Shown piece after piece: positions 1 through 5,994 of a DNA stretch of 7,924 nucleotides (the first letter of the stretch is position 1; each line of letters starts with the position of its first letter). Origin of the DNA: Pseudomonas sp. (GTDB taxonomy: Bacteria; Pseudomonadota; Gammaproteobacteria; Pseudomonadales; Pseudomonadaceae); the NCBI GenBank assembly GCA_029239415.1, contig JAQZAY010000169.1, positions 1 through 7,924 on the forward strand, written 5' to 3'. The notes under the pieces were generated by a model, which ran no database searches, was not told the DNA's origin, and saw only the letters and a list, made by a program, of their open reading frames with translations. The translations under genes and the position numbers were made by a program.

Positions 1-60
1 AGTTTTTTAAACTACAAAAAATCCTTTTAATTCAATAAGTTAGTCAACATACAGATAACG
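1..60. other. AT-rich intergenic tract
   Basis: Only 14 of these 60 bases are G or C (about 23%), against clearly GC-rich coding DNA through the rest of the window. It contains a short inverted repeat (AGTTT-TTT-AAACT, 1-13) and A and T runs, but no credible reading frame. It lies downstream of the BON gene. It could be the promoter region of a gene beyond the left edge, a binding region for an MvaT/H-NS-like protein, or the edge of a foreign insert; the sequence here does not decide between these. Confidence 0.6.
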
Positions 61-74
61 TCCTAGGACGTATC
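54..74. repeat. Near-perfect palindrome, 14-bp perfect core
   Basis: The core ACGTCCTAGGACGT (58-71) is perfectly self-complementary. Letting A58 bulge extends pairing to GATA (54-57) with TATC (71-74). It lies about 40 bases past the BON stop codon. As RNA from the minus strand it would form a hairpin with loop CTAG, but no T run follows, so it is not a classic intrinsic terminator. It could equally be a protein-binding site for a gene off the left edge. Confidence 0.5.
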
Positions 75-76
75 CT

Positions 77-102
77 GCACGATGGCCGCTGGCAGGTCGT
101 GC
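77..102 (-). terminator. Weak hairpin after the BON gene
   Basis: GCACGA (77-82) and TCGTGC (97-102) are perfect inverted copies separated by 14 bases, beginning 12 bases after the BON stop codon. A competing pairing, CCTGC (74-78) with GCAGG (92-96), overlaps it. There is no U tract downstream on the minus strand, so this is at best part of a weak or Rho-assisted transcription end. Confidence 0.25.
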
Positions 103-113
103 GATTTGCATGA

Positions 114-947
114 TCACCCTTCGACCTTGGTCGCCACCTTGAGCAGATCAGCGTCCACACCGCGTACCCCAATGATCTGCCGGGCCACTTCACTGGCAAT
201 CGATTTCTGCTCGGCACTGACTACTTCGCCCGACAGACGAACCAGGCCATCCTGGCTCGTGACCTTGATGTTCAGTCCATCGAGATTGCGGCTGAAGCGA
301 TAGCTGGCCTGGATCTTGTCGATGATCCAGCTATCACCAGGCTGCGGGCCTTTCGGCGCGTCCACGGGGGTCTCGCGGGCCTTGGCCATCGCGGCGGTGT
401 CCATGCTGACCAGGTTGTTGACCAGGTAGACCCCTTCGGTAGAGCGTGCCAACACCCCTGCCAATTCCTTGGCCTCGGGACTTGCCACCTTGCCGCGCAG
501 TGTCACGACGCCTTCGCGGCTCTCGACTTCAATCGGCGCTTCGTGGGTAACACGACTCCACAGCAAGCGCGAGCGGATGACCGCACCGAGCGTGGCGTCC
601 TCCAGGCGCTGGGCATAGGCGCGCAGCTCCAGTGGCTGTTCCACCAGTTGTGGATTTACTCGCAGCTGGTTGTCGACCTGCTCTACACCTTTGGTAGCCA
701 GCGCCACGCGCTCGGCCAGGTCACGTTCGACTGGGTTTTCCACCTCACCGCTCAACCGCGCGGTGTTGTCGTTGACCTGAACTTCGATGCGGTATGCATC
801 GAGTACGCGGTTGAGCGTCAAGGCCGTCTGCAATGCGCCTTCGCGCCGTGCATCCTGCATACCGTCGGCGCTGGCCAACGGCATCATCAGCAGTTGGCCG
901 AGCACCACAGCGGCACTGAGCACGGCCAAGTGACGTGGGATGGACAT
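114..947 (-). CDS. Exported protein with three BON domains
   Basis: This 277-residue protein begins with a signal peptide: a positively charged start, a hydrophobic stretch at residues 7-24 and an ASA cleavage site at 25-27, so it should be periplasmic or envelope-associated. Three BON (OsmY/nodulation) repeats follow at about residues 36-97, 115-181 and 206-272. Each has the helix, 'V.L.G.V' strand, helix, 'GV..V.N/D.L' pattern (for example VTLRGKV 148-154 and VRLSGEV 236-242). A proline-rich linker at about 190-204 precedes the third. BON domains are thought to bind phospholipid or other envelope components; OsmY, the best-known member, has two and is stress-induced. No enzyme motif is visible, so the exact role is unknown. 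The ATG start is well supported: GGAGG (954-958) sits 6 bases before it. A sigma-54 promoter candidate lies just upstream and algB is divergent. I cannot name an established gene symbol. Confidence 0.9.
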   Translation of the reverse strand: MSIPRHLAVLSAAVVLGQLLMMPLASADGMQDARREGALQTALTLNRVLDAYRIEVQVNDNTARLSGEVENPVERDLAERVALATKGVEQVDNQLRVNPQLVEQPLELRAYAQRLEDATLGAVIRSRLLWSRVTHEAPIEVESREGVVTLRGKVASPEAKELAGVLARSTEGVYLVNNLVSMDTAAMAKARETPVDAPKGPQPGDSWIIDKIQASYRFSRNLDGLNIKVTSQDGLVRLSGEVVSAEQKSIASEVARQIIGVRGVDADLLKVATKVEG

Positions 948-982
948 AAGAGACCTCCGTAGCGTTTAAAACCTGTAATCCT

Positions 983-998
983 CGCAACACACATGCCA
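983..998 (-). promoter_or_regulatory. Sigma-54 (RpoN) promoter for the BON gene
   Basis: On the minus strand the sequence reads TGGCATG-TGTG-TTGCG. The invariant GG (997-996) and GC (985-984) are separated by exactly 10 bases, as the -24/-12 sigma-54 consensus TGGCACG-N4-TTGCA requires. Transcription would begin near 972, giving a leader of about 25 bases that holds the strong GGAGG ribosome site of the BON gene. A sigma-54 promoter needs an AAA+ activator, and one (AlgB) is encoded divergently next door; that AlgB acts here is inference only. Confidence 0.65.
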
Positions 999-1018
999 AA
1001 TGCGGCGGTGCAAGAATT

Positions 1019-1093
1019 TCAATGTTTTTCAATGAGTTAGCTTAAGACTGATCAAGCGGCTAGCATGCAATCAAGAAAATCAATCAGAATTGA
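1019..1093. promoter_or_regulatory. Cluster of TCAAT half-sites, possible enhancer
   Basis: Four TCAAT/ATTGA copies lie in the divergent region: TCAAT at 1019-1023 and 1029-1033 (inside a TTTCAATG direct repeat with a 10-base period), then TCAAT 1080-1084 facing ATTGA 1089-1093 across 4 bases. Relative to the predicted BON start near 972 the inverted pair lies at about -108 to -121, the usual distance for a sigma-54 activator site. A CATGCAA direct repeat (1064-1070 and 1095-1101, 31 bases apart) brackets the inverted pair. Which protein binds, if any, cannot be told from sequence. Confidence 0.35.
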
Positions 1094-1098
1094 CCATG

Positions 1099-1125
1099 CA
1101 ACTTGCCCGATTTTTCCGACACTAA
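1099..1125 (+). promoter_or_regulatory. Candidate AlgU-type promoter of algB
   Basis: CAACTT (1099-1104), 16 bases, then ACTAA (1121-1125) resembles the AlgU/RpoE pattern GAACTT-N16/17-TCTGA, with 5 of 6 matches in the -35 element and a weaker -10. Transcription would start near 1131-1133, leaving about 23 bases before algB including its ribosome site. It is known that algB transcription depends on AlgU (AlgT) in P. aeruginosa, which supports the guess. No good sigma-70 promoter is visible here. Confidence 0.3.
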
Positions 1126-1154
1126 CCAAGATCTATCCCAAAGGAGCGTAGGAA

Positions 1155-2501
1155 ATGGAATCAGCCCAGGACAACAAAGGCCGTATTCTGTTGGTGGATG
1201 ACGAGTCCGCCATTCTGCGGACCTTTCGTTATTGCCTGGAGGACGAGGGCTACAGCGTGGCGACCGCCAACAGCGCGGCACAGGCCGAAACACTGCTGCA
1301 GCGCCAGGTCTTCGACCTGTGTTTCCTCGACCTTCGCCTGGGCGAGGACAACGGCCTGGATGTACTGGCGCAGATGCGTATCCAGGCTCCCTGGATGCGT
1401 GTGGTCATCGTCACCGCGCACTCGGCGATCGACACAGCCGTGGACGCTATCCAGGCCGGCGCCGCCGACTACCTGGTAAAACCGTGCAGCCCTGATCAAT
1501 TGCGCCTGGCCACGGCCAAGCAGCTGGAGGTGCGCCAACTGTCTGCGCGACTGGAAGCCCTCGAGGGTGAAGTGCGCAAGCCTAAGGATGGCCTGGACTC
1601 GCACAGCCCGGCCATGATGGCGGTACTCGAGACTGCGCGGCAGGTGGCCACTACCGACGCCAACATTCTCATCCTGGGCGAATCGGGCACCGGCAAGGGC
1701 GAACTGGCCCGCGCCATCCACGGCTGGAGCAAGCGCGCGCGCAAGTCGTGCGTGACCATCAACTGCCCGTCGCTGACCGCGGAGCTGATGGAGAGCGAAC
1801 TGTTCGGCCATAGCCGCGGCGCATTCACCGGCGCCAGCGAAAGTACCCTGGGAAGGGTCAACCAGGCCGATGGCGGTACGTTGTTCCTCGATGAGATCGG
1901 CGACTTCCCGCTGACCCTGCAGCCCAAATTGCTACGTTTTATCCAGGACAAGGAATACGAGCGGGTCGGCGACCCGGTCACGCGCCGGGCCGATGTGCGC
2001 ATCCTGGCCGCCACCAACCTCAATCTCGAGGACATGGTTCGCGAAGGGCGTTTCCGAGAGGACCTGCTCTATCGCCTGAACGTGATCACCCTGCATCTGC
2101 CGCCGCTGCGCGAGCGCAGCGAAGACATCCTGACGTTGGCCGAGCGTTTTCTTGCGCGCTTCGTGAAGGAATATTCTCGACCCGCCCGGGGCTTCAGTGA
2201 CGAGGCCCGTGCCGCGCTGCTCAACTACCGCTGGCCGGGCAATATCCGCGAACTGCGCAACGTGATCGAGCGGGCCAGCATCATCTGTGCGCAGGAGCGG
2301 GTGGAAATCACGCACCTGGGCATGGGCGAACAACCCACCGGCAATGCACCGCGCGTGGGCGCGGCCCTGAGCCTGGACGAGCTTGAACGAGCACACATTG
2401 GCGCGGTACTGGCCACCAGCGACACCCTCGACCAGGCCGCCAGGACGCTCGGGATCGATGCGTCCACGCTCTACCGCAAACGCAAGCAGTACAACCTGTG
2501 A
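1155..2501 (+). CDS. algB: AlgB, NtrC-family response regulator
   Basis: This 448-residue cytoplasmic regulator is the partner of KinB; in P. aeruginosa it activates alginate genes and affects virulence and biofilm genes. Its receiver domain (about 10-125) has acidic pocket D15/D16, phosphoacceptor D59 in 'CFLDLRLG', T87 and K109. The AAA+ domain (about 150-375) has Walker A GESGTGKG (175-182), Walker B GTLFLDEI (241-248), and an intact GAFTGA loop (222-227), which is the sigma-54 contact. A Fis-type helix-turn-helix ends the protein (about 425-445, 'DQAARTLGIDASTLYRKRK'). Length and D59 position match the P. aeruginosa protein closely. The ATG is preceded by AAGGAG (1141-1146) at 8 bases, a strong ribosome site. 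It is divergent from the BON gene, and its stop overlaps the kinB start by 4 bases, so the two genes are very likely cotranscribed and translationally coupled. Confidence 0.95.
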   Translation: MESAQDNKGRILLVDDESAILRTFRYCLEDEGYSVATANSAAQAETLLQRQVFDLCFLDLRLGEDNGLDVLAQMRIQAPWMRVVIVTAHSAIDTAVDAIQAGAADYLVKPCSPDQLRLATAKQLEVRQLSARLEALEGEVRKPKDGLDSHSPAMMAVLETARQVATTDANILILGESGTGKGELARAIHGWSKRARKSCVTINCPSLTAELMESELFGHSRGAFTGASESTLGRVNQADGGTLFLDEIGDFPLTLQPKLLRFIQDKEYERVGDPVTRRADVRILAATNLNLEDMVREGRFREDLLYRLNVITLHLPPLRERSEDILTLAERFLARFVKEYSRPARGFSDEARAALLNYRWPGNIRELRNVIERASIICAQERVEITHLGMGEQPTGNAPRVGAALSLDELERAHIGAVLATSDTLDQAARTLGIDASTLYRKRKQYNL

Positions 2502-4276
2502 AGTGGGCGATGAAGCTGCGCACGCGGCTTTTTCTTAGCATCTCGGCGCTGATTACCGTGGCCTTGCTGGGGCTGCTGATCGGCCTGGTCAGTGTGCTGC
2601 AGATGGCGACCTCGCAGCAGACCCTGGTGCGTGATACCACCCATGTTCTCGAAGTGGGCCTGAAGCTGCGGCAGAACCTTGGCGAACAATTGACTCTTAT
2701 CCTCAATGACACGCCTGAACCGAAAAGTATCGAGGCCTTGCAGAGCGGTTTCCAGCAACTGCTGGACCAGGGACTGGAAGAGGGCGGCGAGCGCACGGGC
2801 CTGAGCAAGACTCGCAGCAATTACCAAGCCTACCTGCAGGCTTATCGCAATACACAGTTTCCTGCCAACAGCATGGGGGTCGACGAGCCATTGGGCGCTG
2901 CCTTCAACCAGGTACGCACCGACCTGATCGAATCGCACAAGCAGGCCTTGGAGCACATCAGCCGCAGCGAGGAACAGGCCCGCGACCGCGCCCTGCTGAT
3001 CGGTGGCATGCTCGGCCTGATGGGCCTGGCCGTGCTGACCCTGGGTTTCATCACCGCCCACAACATCGCTCGCCGCTTCGGCCAGCCGATCGAAGCGTTG
3101 GCCCAGGCCGCCGACCAGGTCGGCCAAGGCAACTTCGAAGTGACCCTGCCGGTGACCCAGGCTACCGAGCTGAACCAGCTGACTCGCCGCTTCGGCCTGA
3201 TGGCGCAGGCACTGCGCAAGCACCAGGCCACCAATATCGACGAACTGCTGGCGGGCCAGCAGCGTCTGCAGGCGGTGCTCGACAGCATCGACGACGGCTT
3301 GCTCATCATCGATCGGCAAGGCCGCCTCGAGCACCTCAACCCGGTCGCCCAACGTCAACTGGGCTGGGATGACAGCCGCTTGGGCAGCGGCCTGGGCGAT
3401 GCCTTGCAGCGGCCCGAGCTGGACGAGCAACTGCGCCAGGTATTGCGCGGCGGGACCCTCGACCGGCTGCCTGAGGACCTGTGCATCGAGGTCGAGGATG
3501 AGTCGCGCCTGCTGACCTACAGCCTGACCCCGGTCAGCCACCCCCAGGGGCCGATCCTTGGCGCGGTGATGGTGCTGCACGATGTCACAGAGCAACGCGC
3601 CTTCGAACGGGTGCGCAGCGAGTTCGTGCTGCGTGCCTCTCATGAGCTGCGCACGCCGGTCACCGGCATGCACATGGCGTTCGGCCTGCTCAGCGAGCGG
3701 GTGAAGTTTGGGGCCGATACCCGCGAGCGGGACCTGTTCGAAACCATCGGCGAGGAGATGCAGCGGCTCACCCAGCTGATCAACGACCTGCTGAACTTCT
3801 CGCGCTACCAGAGCGGGCTGCAGAAGCTCGAGCTGTCGCCCTGTGTCATCGACGAGCTGCTCGACCGGGCCAGGTTGCGCTTTGCCGATCAGGCCGCCGG
3901 CAAACAGATCGAGCTGGTCAACGAACTGGAGCAGCCCTTGCCGCGTATCCAGGCAGACATGGCGCAGCTCGACCGCGTGCTGGACAACCTCCTGCACAAC
4001 GCCATCCGCCATACCGCCAACGGTGGACGCATCCGCCTGCACGCCCGGCGTCATGCCGAGCGGGTCATCATCAGCGTCGAAGACAACGGCGAAGGCATCG
4101 CCTATGGCCAGCAGGGACGCATCTTCGAGCCGTTCGTCCAGGTCGGGCGCAAGAAGGGCGGGGCCGGACTGGGCCTGGCGCTGTGCAAGGAGATCGTGCA
4201 GTTGCATGGAGGGCGCATGGGCGTGTTTTCGCGTCCTGGCCAGGGCACCCAGTTCTACATGGCGCTACCGGCCTGA
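2498..4276 (+). CDS. kinB: KinB, membrane sensor histidine kinase
   Basis: This 592-residue inner-membrane protein is the kinase/phosphatase of AlgB. Transmembrane segments at about 12-34 and 166-188 enclose a helical periplasmic sensor of about 130 residues. HAMP (about 189-240), PAS (about 252-365), a dimerisation domain with phosphoacceptor H382 in 'SHELRTP', and an ATPase domain follow. The ATPase has the N box with N497 and N501, DNGEGI (529-534), FEPF (543-546) and GGAGLGL (554-560), so it looks fully active. H382 and P387 correspond to H385 and P390 of P. aeruginosa KinB, where the proline matters for phosphatase activity and loss of KinB turns on alginate. The GTG start overlaps the algB stop (GTGA), suggesting coupling; an ATG at 2510 (588 residues, beginning MKLRTRLFLS) is a credible alternative because no clear ribosome site separates them. 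The gene converges on the EAL gene with 6 bases between stops. Confidence 0.94.
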   Translation: MKWAMKLRTRLFLSISALITVALLGLLIGLVSVLQMATSQQTLVRDTTHVLEVGLKLRQNLGEQLTLILNDTPEPKSIEALQSGFQQLLDQGLEEGGERTGLSKTRSNYQAYLQAYRNTQFPANSMGVDEPLGAAFNQVRTDLIESHKQALEHISRSEEQARDRALLIGGMLGLMGLAVLTLGFITAHNIARRFGQPIEALAQAADQVGQGNFEVTLPVTQATELNQLTRRFGLMAQALRKHQATNIDELLAGQQRLQAVLDSIDDGLLIIDRQGRLEHLNPVAQRQLGWDDSRLGSGLGDALQRPELDEQLRQVLRGGTLDRLPEDLCIEVEDESRLLTYSLTPVSHPQGPILGAVMVLHDVTEQRAFERVRSEFVLRASHELRTPVTGMHMAFGLLSERVKFGADTRERDLFETIGEEMQRLTQLINDLLNFSRYQSGLQKLELSPCVIDELLDRARLRFADQAAGKQIELVNELEQPLPRIQADMAQLDRVLDNLLHNAIRHTANGGRIRLHARRHAERVIISVEDNGEGIAYGQQGRIFEPFVQVGRKKGGAGLGLALCKEIVQLHGGRMGVFSRPGQGTQFYMALPA

Positions 4277-4289
4277 GGAGCTTCAGGCC
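4270..4289. terminator. Hairpin spanning two convergent stop codons
   Basis: GGCCTGA (4270-4276) and TCAGGCC (4283-4289) are perfect inverted copies with a 6-base loop. The left arm ends with the kinB TGA; the right arm begins with the complement of the EAL-gene TGA. Both messages would therefore end in the same 7-pair, GC-rich hairpin. No T run follows on either strand, so it would be a weak or Rho-assisted terminator, or a 3'-end stabiliser. Confidence 0.45.
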
Positions 4290-5899
4290 TCGTCGTCGAA
4301 TCGCCGGGGCCCGATGCGCCGGCCGCGGGTGATCAACTCGCAGAATTGCCGCGCGCTCAGCGGATGGGCGAACAGCCAGCCCTGGCCGTAATTGACGCCC
4401 TCGCTGTTGAGCAACTCGGCCTGGTCTTCGTATTCGATACCTTCGGCGATCACCCGCAACTGCAGGGCATGCGCCATCCGGATGATATGCGGCGCCACGC
4501 CACTGCTGGCGGCGTCATGGCCGAGGGCATCGATGAACGCCTTGTCGATCTTCAGGCAATCCACCGGCAAGGTCTGCAGGTACGCAAGGCTGCAATAGCC
4601 GGTGCCGAAGTCGTCGATCAATACCTGATGTCCTACCGAGCGCAGCGCCTGCAGGTTGTCGCGTGCCACCACCACATCGATCAGCCCGCGTTCGGTTACC
4701 TCGAAGGCGATCTGGCTGGCGCAGACATGGTGGATGGCCAGCAACCTTGCGGCCACCATGCCGATGCGCGGGACCATCACATCGCACGCCGCGAGGTTGA
4801 CCGAGATATACAGGTGGCGGTTGCTGCGCAGCAGCTGGCCGAGCTGTTCGAGCAGCCGTTGCAGTACGAAATCGGTGATCTCGCGGATCTGCCCGGTGTT
4901 CTCGGCCAGCGGAATGAACAGCTCCGGACTGGTCAGGGTTCCATCGTGCCGGCGCCAGCGGACCAATGCTTCGGCGCCTACACAGCGCCGGCTCTCGAGC
5001 TCGAAGATCGGCTGGTAGAGCACCTGCAGTTCACCACGACGCAAGGCGCCCTGCAGCTCGGCGCTCATCGAGTGCCGCTGGCGGATCAGCTGCAGCACCA
5101 GCCAGCCGATGCAGCTGGCCAGCACCAGGCTGCCGGGGAACATCAGCCACAGCATGCCGTGCATCTTCAAGGGCAGGCTGGCACGCGGGACGCTCATTAC
5201 CAGCTGGTAGTCCGGCGACTTGGTCGGCATGCGATAGACAAGCCTGTCGGGAGTCTCCAGCAGCGCCTTGTCCGAGGACAGCCACTGGGCCTGGGGTGGC
5301 CAGGGCTGGGAAGGCCCCAGCACCGGGATCGCTCGCTCCCCCCGGTCGAGTACCACCAGCAGGCTCCCACCCGGGGGCAGGTCGACCACATCGGCCAGGT
5401 GCCCGCGCGATGTCGAGACCCTGAACCGACCGCGGCCAAGCATCAGCGCGGCCAGGTTGTCGTCGGGTTCGGTAGTGGTGTTGAGCCAGTAGCTATAGGT
5501 GGGGCCCTGGATGTCGGGGGCGCGCAAGGGACGGACGAGGTGCTCGCCCACGCGGTTCGAGCAGGCGACATTGCCCTCTACATACGCTGCCTCGTAGATG
5601 AACCGAGAACTCAGGCCAACCTGCTGCAGGGCCGACAGCATGTAGGCGTCGCAACCACGCAAAGGTTGCCCCTGGAGCTGGTCGACGCCTTCGCGCAGCT
5701 GACCGAATACCTGCTCGAGGCGCTCCAGGAAACGCTCGCCCCGGGCGTTCATCCGTTCGCTTTCGCTCACCTGCGCCTGGTGCACGACCACCCCGACACT
5801 CGCGAACAGCAGCAGCCCGGCGCTGGCCAAGGCCGCAAGGAAGGCCAGCAGCCAGGGCCTGTAGAACACATGGCGCAGAGCGGCGAGAGTGGGTGACAT
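4283..5899 (-). CDS. Membrane EAL c-di-GMP phosphodiesterase with CSS-type sensor
   Basis: This 538-residue inner-membrane enzyme should hydrolyse c-di-GMP to pGpG. Transmembrane segments at about 16-39 and 249-272 enclose a periplasmic domain of about 210 residues with exactly two cysteines, C83 and C113. C113 lies in 'CSN', close to the C-S-S signature of the CSS-motif family, in which a disulfide controls activity (E. coli PdeC). The cytoplasmic EAL domain (about 280-530) keeps the catalytic set: E310-A311-L312, N368, E400, E403, D429-D430 in the DDFGTG loop, K450, E486 and Q506, so I expect an active enzyme; GYSSL reads GYCSL (C436). I chose the ATG at 5899 because it places the first membrane segment well; the frame also stays open to a TTG at 5947, but that start would run through an inverted repeat. 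No strong ribosome site is seen. The gene follows the amidase gene on the same strand, 95 bases downstream. Confidence 0.9.
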   Translation of the reverse strand: MSPTLAALRHVFYRPWLLAFLAALASAGLLLFASVGVVVHQAQVSESERMNARGERFLERLEQVFGQLREGVDQLQGQPLRGCDAYMLSALQQVGLSSRFIYEAAYVEGNVACSNRVGEHLVRPLRAPDIQGPTYSYWLNTTTEPDDNLAALMLGRGRFRVSTSRGHLADVVDLPPGGSLLVVLDRGERAIPVLGPSQPWPPQAQWLSSDKALLETPDRLVYRMPTKSPDYQLVMSVPRASLPLKMHGMLWLMFPGSLVLASCIGWLVLQLIRQRHSMSAELQGALRRGELQVLYQPIFELESRRCVGAEALVRWRRHDGTLTSPELFIPLAENTGQIREITDFVLQRLLEQLGQLLRSNRHLYISVNLAACDVMVPRIGMVAARLLAIHHVCASQIAFEVTERGLIDVVVARDNLQALRSVGHQVLIDDFGTGYCSLAYLQTLPVDCLKIDKAFIDALGHDAASSGVAPHIIRMAHALQLRVIAEGIEYEDQAELLNSEGVNYGQGWLFAHPLSARQFCELITRGRRIGPRRFDDEA

Positions 5900-5909
5900 C
5901 TGCAAGCAT

Positions 5910-5940
5910 CCAGTTGAGTACCTTGAGGTATAGCAACTGG
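5910..5940. promoter_or_regulatory. 31-base interrupted palindrome before the EAL gene
   Basis: CCAGTTG (5910-5916) pairs with CAACTGG (5934-5940), and inside it TACC (5919-5922) pairs with GGTA (5927-5930) around a TTGA loop. That gives 11 pairs with a small 2-by-3 internal loop, ending 10 bases before the chosen ATG. It could be an operator, or a leader hairpin affecting translation of the EAL gene. No T run follows on the minus strand, so a terminator for the amidase gene is less likely. Confidence 0.45.
5929..5937 (-). promoter_or_regulatory. Candidate extended -10 element for the EAL gene
   Basis: The minus strand reads TTGCTATACC here, which contains TG-N-TATACC, resembling an extended -10 promoter element. 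It lies inside the interrupted palindrome, about 30 bases before the ATG. No good -35 box is seen at 17 bases upstream. This would give the EAL gene its own promoter under control of whatever binds the palindrome, but the match is short and could be chance. Confidence 0.2.
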
Positions 5941-5994
5941 TGCGCAAAATAGCGTCGCCGTTGAGCGGTGCCTAGGCTTGCTGCTGGGCGATAC

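Noticed and set aside
543..962. Plus-strand open frame opposite the BON gene
   Set aside because: No ribosome site or domain is seen, and the minus-strand frame has a signal peptide, three BON repeats and a strong ribosome site.
1090..1118. TTGACC as a sigma-70 -35 box for algB
   Set aside because: The hexamer at 17-base spacing is TTTCCG, which does not resemble a -10 element.
2471..4207. Long minus-strand open frame (578 codons) opposite kinB
   Set aside because: It mirrors the kinB codons, gives a Q-, A- and L-rich protein with no recognisable domain, and kinB has complete kinase motifs. Long antisense frames are common in GC-rich genes.
4346..5896. Long plus-strand open frame (516 codons) opposite the EAL gene
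   Set aside because: The composition is H-, Q- and G-rich without motifs, while the minus strand encodes a full EAL domain with all catalytic residues.
5900..5947. Sixteen-residue N-terminal extension of the EAL protein from a TTG
   Set aside because: The extension is polar and cysteine-containing, precedes a normal start-membrane segment, and would be encoded by an inverted repeat that looks regulatory. The ATG at 5899 is preferred, though the ribosome site there is weak.
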